Notes: generated by a model not told the origin, from the letters alone. A DNA stretch of 64,000 nt from Mytilus trossulus (GCF_036588685.1 NC_086378.1:79749127-79813126); one strand, 5' to 3'. Positions 23,780-35,602 are shown, numbered from the stretch's first letter. Made by a program: numbers and translations.

Positions 23780-24623
23780 ATGATGATGACTCACATGTTA
23801 ACATGCATCTTGTTTGTGATGATGTATCGTACTAGGAACGGTAACCTTTCATGCAAATTTCGAAATTTTTGTTAGATATCAAGACAGTTTCGATGCTCTA
23901 TACCACCTCTTCGTTTTTGAGATATTATTGTAATAATTACACGTTAAAATGCAAGAACTTGAACGGTTAGTAGGAACAGAAATGTTACTCAAACCCATGG
24001 CTTAGCGGAAGACTTTCATTTAAAATCACCTTATATATAATATATGAAATATCATCAAGATAACAGTTTAGAAATACACTATGATTAATATCAGTCAAGG
24101 AACAAGATTCACAAATACAAAAAAACAGTTAACTGAACATGCTGAAGAATAAAATGTGCTAGAAATTTAGTTATGAATTCAAACACTGAATGTGCCGTTA
24201 TGTTTATGTGTAAATAATACATTTCTAAATCTCTAAAAAATCTTTTTTATAGCTGCATTCTCAGCGACATTACCCAGTGGTGTTAATCCATATGCGCTAA
24301 ATGCAATGATCAAATACAACAAAATGCTTTGTACGGATGCTGATTACAATAAAGATACCGGTATTTTTATGGTTGGTGCAGGAATGGCTGGTAATTACTT
24401 GGTGTCTGTTTCCATGATGTCAGGCACGGTGACGGGTTACACTACCTTAAAGAAGAATGGAAATATTTATGTGTATCTATATACTGGTACACCATATGAA
24501 ATGGCAACCCAAATAGTCTACATACAACTGGCAGTGGGAGACACGATTTGGGTGGAAATGACCATCAAGGCATCGAGTCTCTTTGATGTTTATAACACGT
24601 TCACTGCAGTTCGTATATCTTAA
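23780..24623 (+). CDS. C1q-domain-containing secreted protein, gene B (join 23780-23840, 24253-24623)
   Basis: This gene predicts a 143-aa paralogue of gene A with the same structure. Exon 2 begins at 23765 after TTTTGCAG; five 5'UTR bases found in A are missing just before the ATG triplet at 23780. The signal peptide (MMMTHMLTCILFVMMYR) is followed by a phase-1 junction after 23840. Exon 3 begins at 24253 after TTTTTATAG. The C1q domain runs from AAFSATLPSG to SSLFDVYNTFTAVRIS and has one cysteine (MLCTD). The exon-2 donor is GTAACC instead of GTAAGC in A, so the favoured G at +5 is lost. The AATAAA of A is lost too; the nearest sequences are GATAAA and CAATAAG. Both could lower expression. 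The frame is otherwise intact. A role in innate immune recognition is inferred from the family. Confidence 0.82.
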
Positions 24624-24869
24624 TGTAACATAAAAGCTATGCATTTTTACGTTTGGACTCCAAACAATAAGCACTGAATGATAAACAATTCTGCTATTGT
24701 TATTATTAGATTTTTTTAACAGGTAATGAGCTAAGATACCCATTCGACATATGTGTTTGTTTTTTCAGTTATTAAGATTAGCACACAATTTTGACTGCTG
24801 GGTATTTGACATTTGTATGTCTGTTTATTTTGTTTACGCATCGTTGTCAATATCAGGGAATTCGATGTG

Positions 24870-25770
24870 AATGTCATATAAGTGAGAGTTTTAGCTAGCT
24901 ATAAACCCAGGTTCAATAAAATCCACCATTTTCTCCATAAGAAAATGCACGATTGATCCTATGAATAAAAAGTGTCTGTGTAATACATGTTCAAATAGTC
25001 AACTTATCTCGAAGAAAATGATTTAACTTGTCTCATCAATTTTGAACGGTGTGCTGTGAATTGATCATAATTAGAATGACATGTGTTTAATCACATATAC
25101 ACTCTTATAATAAAATTGAAAATGAAAAAAGGGAATCTGTCAAAGAGACAACAACCAGATCAAAGAGCAGAAAATAGCCGAAGCCAACCAATGGGTTATC
25201 AACACAGCTAGAACATCTCGCACCCGGAGTGTGCTTCAGTTGGCCCTAGGGCAAAACTGTGTGCTAGTTCAGTGATAATGGACGTCATACACATCTCTGA
25301 AGTATTTAAATTAAATCAAATTAAAAAATCATACAAAATATAAAAAGAAAAGAAACACAAGAGACCAAATGACAAAGGAATTAGCAGCTATAGGTCAAAA
25401 TGAGCAAAAACCATACCGTATAGTCAGCTATAAAAGTGACAAATGTAAAATAATTCAAACGAAAAAAACTAACAGGCTTATTTATGTACAAAAAAGGGGG
25501 GAAACAAAAGTGTTACACTTGCTGCTGACTTGGGACAGGCTTTAACATACAAAATTTGGCGGGGTTAAACGTGTAAGCGGGATCCAAATCCTCCCCTATC
25601 ATGGGACAAAAGTGTAGCATGAAAACATAAGAAACTATAAAAATCAGTTGAAAAGGCTTAACCCGTCATATTGATACAACAAGAAACACTACACAGAGTG
25701 GACGTAGCCACAAACTTGTAAATCCCAACAACAGAACGACAATAAGAACTTCAGATCTGAGAGTACTCGC
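24870..25770 (+). repeat. Composite of dispersed repeats downstream of gene B
   Basis: This is the paralogous copy of 6690-7580, with the same order of 'caggttcaataaaatccacc', 'aatctgtcaaagagacaaca', 'gagcaaaaaccataccgtat' and 'tgacttgggacaggc'. Confidence 0.65.
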
Positions 25771-26149
25771 AGTTACTGACAGCTAGTTCAAAGTCACTTA
25801 CAAGTAATAAAAAAAAACATGCATCTAAAACTAATATGCCTATATATCTAATAACGAGATAAAATCCTTTTTTTCATAACATATCATTCACTAATGAAAT
25901 ATGAAATGTATTCTTTGAATACATAATACTGTTTTTGAATTCATACGTACAATTTTATGCTTTTCAAAGTGAAATGAGAGATTGAAAAGCACATCCTGAA
26001 AAATTTAACAAACAAAGAATCAAACCAGTTCATTTTTAAATTTCCCTACAAAAAAACAAATATTAGATTCGTCTATCTATTTAAGAAAAAAAAGCTCTCG
26101 GCTGTCGGAAAGTGAAACAAATTATGTTTAAACTGCAACTTACAATAAC

Positions 26150-26470
26150 TGGCATATGGCTATGATACGTCAATCTTTATTAAAGACCCAAATGTTACAA
26201 AACACTTGTCCTAGCTCTATGACAAATATGTTGTTGTCTCTGCAGATAAAGCCCCAAATAACAACGTTTTTTGTGTTTAAATCTCATTACATTGACTGTT
26301 TGATTAACAGTTTTCTTTGTTGTGTCATTTTACTATTATTTGTCTGTCTTTTTTTTTTAAGCCATTCCTTGTTAATTTTTTCCAGCTCTATAAGTTTGAA
26401 TGTCCCTGTGGCATCTTTTGCTCCTCTCTTTTCTAAGATAGGAATAAAGAAGAACCTAGGACAATTCAGT
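26150..26470 (+). pseudogene. Internally deleted reverse-transcriptase pseudogene
   Basis: This is the paralogue of 8085-9650. The ACAAATATGTTGTTGTC...GCAGATAAAGCCCC segment is kept, here with 'aacaacgttttttgtgttta' that A has lost. After 'ctgtttgattaac' the sequence jumps to the equivalent of A position about 9647, a deletion of about 1.4 kb. The long open frame 26156-26560 runs across the deletion and is not a gene. Confidence 0.65.
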
Positions 26471-26721
26471 TTCTCTCAATCGGAAATTTGCTTCCTGCAC
26501 GAGTCTAAGGTTAATCAAATAATAACAAAAGTAATGTACTGTAAACGTATAATGTATTAGAAGATGGTATACATATGTAGAACAAAGATATAAAATATAA
26601 ATTATTGGGTAGTTAGTTGAACACTGTTTCAAATAACTGGATACATCGCATTTGATACCACTATGTCGGAGCAGACAGTTTGACTGCTTCCCAGGTTAAA
26701 TTCATTGTTATTGGACATGTA

Positions 26722-26925
26722 AAAAAGAAGATGTGGTATGATTGCGAATGAGACAACTATCCACAAAAGACCAAAATGACACAAACATTAATAACTATAG
26801 GTCACCGTACGTCCTTCAACAATGAGCAAAGCCCATACCGCATAGTCAGCTATAAAAGGCCACGATAAGACAATGTAAAACAATTCAAACGAGGAAACTA
26901 TCGGCCTTATTTATGTAAATGATCA
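26722..26925 (+). repeat. Dispersed repeat, insertion within a GTCTGCT-type repeat
   Basis: It begins 'gaagatgtggtatgattgcg' and runs through 'gagacaactatccacaaaag', 'ataactataggtcaccgtac' and 'cataccgcatagtcagctat'. It interrupts the sequence that is continuous in block A at about 10090, so it is younger than the duplication. It is a good reference copy of the family's 5' part. Confidence 0.7.
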
Positions 26926-27285
26926 GCATTTTTATGACTGCTCCAGACCTACTGACAAGTCTGCTTTAGACCAGACTTATTGAAAAGTGTGCTATAGACC
27001 AGTCCAATCGACAGGTCTGCTCTAGACTAGCCTGACATGTGGACTGCTGTACACCTGCTGACGAGTCTGCTTTGTGTTGACGTCTATATTTATGTGTTGT
27101 GGTGAAGAAAATTAATCATCGCCTTCATTTATCAGATTTGATTTTGTTCAACGTAATCTGTACAATGTTTTACGTTTGAAGTTAGAATCAAAACAAACCG
27201 GACATAGCTATATAATATAGTTAATTGCTACCTTAGTTTGCTATTGATAAGTATTGAAATGTGCATTGTTATTCATTCATGTCCA

Positions 27286-27554
27286 GTGCAGGATGTTTAT
27301 TTAATATTGTCGACATCGCGATATCTACAATGTTAAAACGATATCGTGTAAACATCGTTTACATTGTTTGAACCCTTATATATTGTTTACATCGTTGACA
27401 TCGTTAACATTGCGATGTATACAATGTGAACACGATATCGTGTCAACATCGTGTACATTGTTTGAACTCTTATATATTGTTTACATCGTTGACATCGTTA
27501 ACATCGCGATGTTTACAATGTTAACACGATGTTTTGTCAACATTGTTGACATTG
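27286..27554. repeat. Palindrome-rich tandem array, left part
   Basis: Two to three units of about 107 bp contain 'ttgtttacatcgttgacatc', 'gttaacatcgcgatgtttac' and 'acacgatatcgtgt'. ACATCGCGATGT and ACACGATATCGTGT are perfect palindromes. The left boundary is 'atgtccagtgca', also found (inverted) at the edge of the array at 38155-39205. The hAT remnant interrupts the array at 27555, and it resumes at 28779. Confidence 0.7.
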
Positions 27555-28778
27555 CAGGGGCGGGTCCAGGTAAGGGCGTAATGGGCGTGCCCCCTTTAAA
27601 AAGTAAAAAAAACAAAAACAAAAAAACTATCGTTATAATCTGCTAGTATTGTATTGAATAATGGCAATTTATCATATTCATTAATTAAACACATACTCTG
27701 ATTTCTTTTTATACTGATTCCCCAATCTGATGGGTCATCATCAACCGTAAATCTTCGTTTCTCAGAGTCCGGCGTGTTCCACTATGCGATTAGTATCCAT
27801 TGTTGTTGATGTGATATAAAGAATTCGCCAAAGATGTCGATGTCCAAAAAAAAACAGAGTCAATAACATCAACCTTAACTGATGTAAGGGCATGCTGGAC
27901 TTTTTATCCAAACATCATGAAAGTTCTCTTCTTACTTGCTTTGACGAGCGTCACGTCAAGCTCCACAGAAAGAGCTAACTCATCCCTTAAGTTGATTAAG
28001 AATGATTTGAGAAGCACCATGAAGGAGGATCGCCTAAATGCTCTGCTTCTTTTATATGTTCACAGAGACATTAAACTTGATTTTGATAAAATTATTGACG
28101 ATTACGCCATAAGAAATACACGTAAAATGGTTCTAATGAATCCACTCTAGTAATTGAAAATGAGAGTCCGTCAGTATTTTTCTGTTTTCATTTTAGGTTT
28201 TGCGTCAAGGTACATGTATACTAGAAATGTGTATATTTCCACATTAAAGCAATACTCAGAACGAAAGAACTTTATTCTTCAGTGTTTAATCGTCTTGTAT
28301 CATGTGTGTCGTTCAACGAAACCCGAACTTAATCAAAAATAAAGGGATTACTTCATAATTTGATGCTAAATTGTTGAAATTCAGAAGCTTCTGAGCTTCC
28401 CCATGGACCCTCAACCGTAATCACGCCTCTCGTTCATAAAATCCTGGCCTAGGAATTAAAATGTTAAGTAACTCCTTATACCCTTGAGTTTGGAATTTCT
28501 CTTTATTGGTCTACTGCTGTTAAGATCCATCCAATCATTTTAATATACCATAGACAATTAATGGAGAGAACTCGGCATAAAAAATGTCACACCCTGACAC
28601 TTTAACTATATATAATATACATGCTCCAAGTTAGGAACCGTTACATTAGTGCAATTCTCTATTATTTTATGTTTTTAAGCCAAAAAAAGGTCCAAATTTT
28701 TTTTCGCATTGCTTCGCCCTGCGAAATATATGATTGTTCGCCCCCCCCCCCCCTTCAAATATCCTGGACACGCCCCTC
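27555..28778 (+). mobile_element. hAT DNA transposon remnant, nested in the tandem array
   Basis: The ends are CAGGGGCGGGTCCAGG and, inverted, GAGGGGCGTGTCCAGG (14 of 16 match), typical of hAT terminal repeats. The flanks read 'gacattg' and 'tgcattg', an imperfect remnant of an 8-bp-class target duplication. Poly-C at 28738-28753 lies just inside the right end. The interior holds a fragment of the transposase C-terminus (27917-28150). At 1.2 kb the element is far shorter than an autonomous hAT. Confidence 0.7.
27917..28150 (+). pseudogene. hAT transposase C-terminal dimerisation fragment
   Basis: This 77-aa frame contains TERANSSLKLIKNDLRSTM followed by KEDRLNALLLLYVHRDI. That matches the conserved hAT dimerisation segment, whose usual pattern is (S/C)ER.FS.L...K..LR..M...RL..L.L...H. 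Homologous reading continues upstream without a start ('ACWTFYPNIMK' at about 27888). The initial ATG at 27917 is therefore internal to the original protein and the frame is only the tail of a transposase. The zinc finger and catalytic core are missing. No splice sites or promoter suggest domestication. Confidence 0.7.
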
Positions 28779-28825
28779 AGTGCATTGTTTGAACTCTTAG
28801 ATATTGATTACATCGTTGACGTCAC
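28779..28825. repeat. Palindrome-rich tandem array, right remnant
   Basis: 'gcattgtttgaactcttaga' and 'attacatcgttgac' continue the unit interrupted by the hAT remnant. Confidence 0.6.
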
Positions 28826-29282
28826 ACTATACGCATCATTTTGGGTGCCGCTATAGTGTCGTGACTGTATTATGACGTCGCCGTTTTCGAGTCCGTCGTA
28901 AAAGTTGCTAATTTGTAAGATAGCGAGTCGCACAAAGGAAAGTCCAACTAAAGCAGGAAAAAGATAATGAACATATCATTTTTTTACAACTGTTATAATT
29001 AAATTAAAATAACTTGTCCATAAGGAAGGGTCTGATTGTATTGGGGTTTACGGAATACAAAACAATGGATAAATGCTGCAGAATAAAAGTTAAAAAAAAA
29101 AGGAAGAAAAGATTAGAGAATGATGAGGTGCTAGAATATAAAGAATAAAAATATTGGTAACACAAACTTAATATTACTAAATGAATTACCCTCTATCCAG
29201 ACCCTTATGATAAAAAAGAACGTATCTATTCAAAACACATAATCAGTAAGAACGTTTGAAATTCATAGCATATTCAATATTA
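28826..29282. other. Intergenic stretch
   Basis: I see no gene, and no repeat that I recognise. Confidence 0.4.
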
Positions 29283-29339
29283 TTAAGGTAGTTCAGGGGT
29301 ATAGAAAAAAATCGACAGAATTTTCTTATACTTTGTGAA

Positions 29340-31690
29340 ATTTAACTTTGAAGTATTATAAATGAAAAAATTCAAAAAAAATTGGGGGTCACCGGCCATC
29401 TAAGAGATATTTTGACCTCTGAAAATGAGTGCAAATAGGTTATAGGAAATTATAGGGAAAATGGACACAAATATACTTTGATTGAAATTTCAGAGCAAAA
29501 TAAATGACAGAAGTGGCTAATTTTTTCATACTGTATAGCTTGATGTCTCTATTTTATAAAATTGAAATAAAATTTGGGGGTCACCGGCCATCCAAGAGAT
29601 TTTTTTACCTCTGAAAATGAGTGCAAATAGGCTAAATATAGGAAAAACAGACATAAAATCTCTTTGCTTGAATTTTCAGAGCAAAATAAACGACAGAAGT
29701 GGCTCATTTTTTCATACTGTATAGCTTGATGTCTCTTTTTTATAAAATTGAAATAAAATTTGGGGGTCACCGGCCATTCAAGAGATTTTTTGACCTCTGA
29801 AAATGAGTGCAAATAGGCTAAATGTAGGAAAAACAGACATAAAATCTCTTTGATTGAAATTTCAGAACAAAATAAACGACAGAAGTGGCTCATTTTTTCA
29901 TACTGTATAGCTTGATGTCTCTATTTGATAAAATTGAAATAAAATTTGGGCGTCACCGGCCACCCAAGAGATTTTTTTACCTCTGAAAATGAGTGCAAAT
30001 AGGCTAAATATAGGAAAAACAGACATAAAATCTCTTTGATGGAATTTTCAGAGCAAAATAAAAGACAGAAGTGGCTCATTTTTCCATACTGTATAGATTG
30101 ATGTCTCTATTTTATAAAATTGAAATAAAATTTGGGGGTCATCGGCCACCCAAGAGATTTTTTGACCTCTGAAAATGAGTGCAAATAGGCTAAATAAAGG
30201 AAAAACAGACATAAAATCTCTTTGATCGAATTTTCAGAGCAAAATAAATGACAGAAGTGGCTCATTTTTTCATACTGTATAGCTTAATGTCTCTACGTTA
30301 TAAAATTGAAATAAAATTTGGAGGTCACCGGCCATCCAAGAGATTTTTTGACCTCTGAAAATGAGTGCAAATAGGCTAAATATAGGAAAAACAGACATAA
30401 AATCTCTTTGATCGAATTTTCAGAGCAAAATAAATGACAGAAGTGGCTCATGTTTTCATACTGTATAGATTGATGTCTCTACTTTATAAAATTGAAATAA
30501 AATTTGGGGGTCACCGGACATCCAAGAGATTTTTTTACCTCTGAAAATGAGTGCAAATAGGCTAAATATAGGAAAAACAGACATAAAATCTCTTTGATGG
30601 AATTTTCAGAGCAAAATAAACGATAGAAGTGGCTCATTTTTTCATACTGTATAGCTTGATGTCTCTATTTTATAAAATTGAAATAAAATTTGGGGGTCAC
30701 CGGCCATCCAAGAGATTTTTTGACCTCTGTTAAATGAGTGCAAATAGGCTAAATGTAGGAAAAACAGACATAAAATCTCTTTGATTGAAATTTCAGAGCA
30801 AAATAAACGACAGAAGTGGCTCATTTTTTCATACTGTATAGCTTGATGTCTCTATTTGATAAAATTGAAATAAAATTTGGGGGTCACCGGCCACCCAAGA
30901 GATTTTTTTACCTCTGAAAATGAGTGCAAATAGGCTAAATATAGGAAAAACAGACATAAAATCTCTTTGATGGAATTTTTAGAGCAAAAAAAAAGACAGA
31001 AGTGGCTCATTTTTCCATACTGTATAGCTTGATGTCTCTATTTTATAAAATTGAAATAAAATTTGGGGGTCACCGACCACCCAAGAGATTTTTTGACCTC
31101 TGAAAATGAGTGCAAATAGGCTAAATATAGGAAAAACAGACATAAAATCTCTTTGATCGAATTTTCAGAGCAAAATAAATGACAGAAGTGGCTCATTTTT
31201 TCATACTGTATAGCTTGATGTCTCTTCTTTATAAAATTGAAATAAAATTTTGGGGTCACCGGCCATCCAAGAGATTTTTTTACCTCTGAAAATGAGTGCA
31301 AATAGGCTAAATATAGGAAAAACAGACATAAAATCTCTTTGATGGAATTTTCAGAGCAAAATAAAAGACAGAATGGGCTCATGTTTTCCATACTGTATAG
31401 CTTGATGTCTCTATTTTATAAAATTAAAATAAAATTTGGGGGTCACCGGCCACCCAAGAGATTTTTTGACCTCTGAAAATGAGTGCAAATAGGCTAAATA
31501 TAGGAAAAACAGACATAAAATCTCTTTGATTGAATTTACAGAGCAAAATAAAGGACAGAAGTGGCTCATTTTTTCATACTGTCATGACTGTATAGCTTGA
31601 TGTCTCTATTTTATAAAATTGAAATAAAATTTGCGGGTCATCTGCCATCCGAGATTTTTTTTAGCAAAATAAATGACAGAAGTTGTTCAT
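29340..31690. repeat. 186-bp tandem array (about 12 to 13 units)
   Basis: The word CTGTATAG recurs at 29531, 29717, 29903, 30089, 30275, 30461, 30647, 30834, 31020, 31206, 31393 and about 31588, giving a period of 186 or 187 bp. Each unit contains 'ggggtcaccggccatccaag', 'aaatgagtgcaaataggcta' and 'gacagaagtggctca'. The first unit and the last are the most diverged. Since 186 is divisible by three, stop-free frames of 62 codons per unit arise on the minus strand (29893-29549, 30824-30642, 31391-31038). These are repeat translations, not proteins. Confidence 0.9.
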
Positions 31691-31889
31691 TGTTCAAAGA
31701 GGGGTTGACCTCTGCGGTTGTATAAAGCTGTGTCCTGCGGAGCATCTGGTAATTATTGTGCTTAAACCATATTTGTGACAACATATTTAAACTGTGAGCT
31801 GACAGTCTGCTTAGTTTTTATCAATAAGTCTCAATCTGAATTTCTATCTAAAAGGTTTTTATGTGTCAATATTTGTGTTTCAATACAAA

Positions 31890-32230
31890 AGGAAGATATG
31901 GTATGATAATTGATTATTTATGAGGCAACTCTCCGCAATAGACAAAATGACACAGAAGTTAACAGCTACAGGTCAAAAGCCGTTATCGCATAGTGAGATG
32001 TAAGAGGCCGTTCAATGACTAATGAAAAACAATTCAAATGAGAAAACTGAAGGCATATAAATGTACAAAATGATGAACTAAAAAAAATATGTGACACAAC
32101 AAAAGACAACCACTGTCTGAATTACAGGTTCATGACTTGGGACAGGAACATACATAATGAGCCACTTCTGTCACATACATAATGTTTGAAGGTGACAACC
32201 CTTCCCCTTAACCTGGCCATGGGACAGTGG
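31890..32230 (+). repeat. Dispersed repeat copy inside the 6.3-kb element
   Basis: It begins 'ggaagatatggtatgataat' and runs through 'gaggcaactctccgcaatag', 'agttaacagctacaggtcaa', 'aaaacaattcaaatgagaaa' and 'cttgggacaggaacatacat'. Confidence 0.65.
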
Positions 32231-34174
32231 TATAATTTGGTACAACATAGGCATGATAGGGGTTTTATCAATTTGTATTATTCATTTTTGAACTCTAAAT
32301 CTAGCGAAAAGTAGATTATCACAGATAAATTTGCAGAATGAGTTGTATGAATAGTCAGGACCCTTGTTTTACAAACTTTATGGAGCAAAAAAAATGTGAT
32401 GAGGTTTGTATGTACATAAAGTCTGTCATAAAATTAAAGGATTCAGTATATTCACATTTTACAATATTTTTTGTAACTGCTGTATTTCACATGTTATTAT
32501 CTTTTCTACTGTAGGATAGTAAGTGGTTCAAATATACATGTATGCCTCTTGAGACTTAAATTACATGCAATAGAAATCAGCCCCCCCCCCCCCCCCCAAA
32601 AAAAAAAGCAAATTTTAATAACTTCAGGTCTTCAGCTGTAATATGCATTTTTAAATGTAATGTATGTGCTAGGGGCCTAAATTGACCCTGAATTATTTCA
32701 AGTGTTTTGGCCTAAGGATTTTTAATACTTAAAGTACTATTAAATTATTACATGTATATTGTAATATACTATGCAATTGGTAATTTCCTTTTTATTTAAA
32801 GTACATTTTAAACATATGGGAGGATTCAGAGGCAGCCCTAGGAAAAATTTGGTTAATTATAATTGGAATCACTGGAGCATGACCTGAGTGGGTCCCCTTT
32901 AGGGCAGTCAGTGAGCCCCCTCTTATGAAAAATTCTGGATCCGCCACTGGGATTTTTTATACAACAAAAACATTCATGAGGTTTTAAATTGCAGGAAAAT
33001 ATCACCTCTTCTTACAAGCCCCCCTTTTTTTCATTCAAAAACCTACTAAACATGCTAAAAGTCACATACATTCATGACATTTGTACTTATACATTTGTAT
33101 AATTTTGACTTTTGAATAATTATTAAATATTCTACATATATCAGATACATGTACATCAATTTAGTCTGTAAAAACATTTTGTCTATAATATATATCTTAT
33201 AATTGCCATGAAACTTGGTCCGTAGGCTTTTAATTTAGTAATCTCTGGTCATACAAAGATGGTTAAGATCAGTTAGTTTCTACTATCCTATTACACTGAA
33301 GAAACATCCTTTGATTTTATCTTTATTTACAAAATAAAGACTCTTGTGTGGACATTACCATGCGTTCCACATGAAAATCAATTATATAATCATTTTTGTA
33401 AATTTGATTACATATCTTGAAATATTTTTTTCATACACCTTTAATAAATATGCCTTAAAGAGGAAGTATTTTAAAAAGAGTTGAAATTATACTGTAACTT
33501 TTGGTCATGAATGGACCACCTAAAAAACCTTAAGAAATGTCTGAAGCCATCATTGAAAAGAAAATGACACCCACTTAGTGCAGGTGTAATTTTTTAAAGT
33601 TTGCATTTAATGTCTTTAACATATTAAAGAAATGCTCTTCGAAATAACTGTGTTGACCCCTAACAAGCTTTTAAATTTAGAAAAATATCACTTTATGACA
33701 AGACCACTTTTCCTGTTTAGGTAGTAAAAGTTTTGTTTTTCTCTCATGAAGATTCTGTGGGATCAAATATATTATAGGGGGGTAAGGAAAAGGTTTAAAG
33801 AATAGAGAATAATGCATGTAATGTTCACAATCAGGGTTTCCCCTGGGTCAATTATTTTTTTCGCCACCTCTTTTGCCAAAACAATATACTTTTCGCCACT
33901 TTATGAGTCACAATACATTTGTAAATAAAAGAAATTAGACATACATGTAACAATGAAGAAAAACTGGGTTGTTAAATTATAAGAAGTACAGAAAAATGGG
34001 AAAAAATAAATAGAGATAAATCGTATAAAGAATTAGTTAGGAATGAAATGAAGGACCCTCAATCCAGACCATTGGTAAGAAAGGTAGTTTTGTGAAATGA
34101 TTCATTTTAAAAAATTATTTATACAGTCTAGATCCTGCTAACTTGTTTAAACTCTCCACATTATTCATGTATGT
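32231..34174. other. Non-coding interior of the 6.3-kb element
   Basis: No gene was found. The stretch includes a C17 tract followed by A (32581-32607), a hAT-MITE-like end 'cttatgaaaaattctggatccgccactg' region near 32920-32948, and AT-rich sequence. Confidence 0.45.
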
Positions 34175-34505
34175 GTCTGTCCCAAGTCAGGAGCCTGTAA
34201 TTCAGTGGTTGTCATTTGTTTATGTGTTACATATTTGTTTTTCATTCATTATTTTACATACAAATAAGGCCGTTGTTTTCTTGTTTGAATTGTTGTACAT
34301 ATGTACATCATGTACAATTTACATTGTCAAATCTGGGCTTTTCATTGCTGACTAGTATATATATACATGTATGTGGTATGGGCTTTGCTTATTGTTGAAG
34401 GCCGTACGGTGACCTATAGCTGTTTACATGTATGTAGGTGTCATTTTGGTCTCTTTTTGGATACATTGAAGTTGTCTCATCCAAGCAATCATACCACATC
34501 TTTTT
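34175..34505 (-). repeat. Dispersed repeat, inverted copy
   Basis: On the minus strand it reads 'gatgtggtatgattgcttgg', 'gagacaacttcaatg', 'acagctataggtcaccgtac' and 'ggctcctgacttgggacag'. Open frames at 34143-34398 and 34389-34730 fall in it or beside it and are not called. Confidence 0.65.
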
Positions 34506-35598
34506 TATGTAGATGGTTTTTGTTCTAACATGTCTAAATTTTAAGTGTGCATTCTTAACGAAAAATGTTATAACTGGAATCCCGGCAAAATCAACTCCAT
34601 TCACATTTGAATACTCCAGGTTTACAACAAGAAAATTCTTTTTGCATTTGCATGTAATACACCTCATCGCTATTAGCCTACTTGGCCGGCCAACCTGGTC
34701 GCTTGACCTTTTGACGCATTCAACAATCACTTTTCCATTGTGACATCAGATATTTTGTTTTATGATGTCAAAATGTACGGGAACCTGTGTGATATCCAGT
34801 AATGGTGGACAAATAGCAATAAGGTGTATTACATGTCTTACATGTATACAGAGACATAATCATGACCTTTACTCCCAGAAACCTAAATGGTCTGAACCCT
34901 ATGCAGATGACATATTTCTCAGGTCCACAAATTTCAAATCTATTACATGATAAAAGTACCATGAGCTATGCTTTTGGTTGCATTAATAATTCATTTTCAG
35001 CCTGAAAAGGGGGAGGGGTCATTGTTTTGTTGTTCCGACACGGATATTGTTCTGAAATTATTTTCGCTTGCATGTTATTTTTCAGTGGTCGTGAATCGCT
35101 CTTGAACATTTATATTCAATTCAATAGTACTTACTTGTCAGTTTAAATTTCCCCTTTTTCATGATTTGTTTACATCATCTTTCGCATGTTTGTCGGACCT
35201 TTTCTAATGTAAGACAAGAGTGAAACTGCTTCATAAGCTACCAAAATGAAGATCGTTATCTATAATTTCGATCTGCATTACAGTATTCATGAAAAGCAGT
35301 TCACGTGTTCGATAAATGTTAGTTATTCTCTTTTCATTCTTCTCCTTCGTCAAAAACATGGCATTTATTTTTAGAACGGAAGTCCTATTTCAACAATGAC
35401 AATTTTAACAATAAATTTTATTAAGTTTTAAAATTGCATTTAAAAGTTATTTAACTCTTTCTCAATGCATTTGAATAAAAAAGATTTTAAATGATCATAT
35501 TTTACTGTTACGGAAAATTACGACTCTGTACATCACTTACGATATCAATGCGCAACTTTATGCGCAGACGGCGCGAAAATTTAAACCCCCGAACTACC
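34506..35598. other. Right part of the 6.3-kb element
   Basis: No gene was found. Open frames on both strands at 34513-34962 show no domain or splice context. Confidence 0.4.
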
Positions 35599-35602
35599 TT
35601 AA

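Larger units (their letters stand above)
15433..27080 (+). repeat. Segmental duplication, block B (paralogous to 1115-10270)
   Basis: The block is collinear with block A from 'acgggttgtccctttatg' (15435) to the GTCTGCT-type repeat at about 27070. It is larger because of the 3.9-kb intron-1 insertion (19679-23586) and several short repeat insertions, and it lacks the 1.69-kb element and most of the reverse-transcriptase pseudogene found in A. Confidence 0.8.
29283..35602. mobile_element. 6.3-kb TIR element flanked by TTAA, containing a 186-bp array
   Basis: The left end TTAAGGTAGTTCAGGGGT and the right end (35602, reverse complement TTAAGGTAGTTCGGGGGT) match at about 20 of 23 positions. TTAA at both ends is consistent with a TTAA target site. 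Next to the left end is the 186-bp tandem array. The rest is non-coding, with inserted copies of the dispersed repeat (31890-32230, 34175-34505), a poly-C tract (32581-32597) and MITE-like debris (32880-32950). I recognise no transposase, so it looks non-autonomous. An alternative is that the two ends belong to two separate short elements of the same family. Confidence 0.5.

Noticed and set aside
26156..26560. 134-aa open frame
   Set aside because: It runs across the deletion junction of the reverse-transcriptase pseudogene in block B and into repeat tail; block A does not keep it open.
29549..31391. Three long minus-strand frames with near-identical 62-residue repeats, looking like a repetitive protein
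   Set aside because: The DNA period of 186 bp is a multiple of three, which makes frames stay open by chance across units. There is no start, splice or promoter context, and units outside these frames have stops.
29340..31690. CRISPR-like array
   Set aside because: Units are contiguous, without unique spacers, in a eukaryotic genome; this is a tandem repeat.
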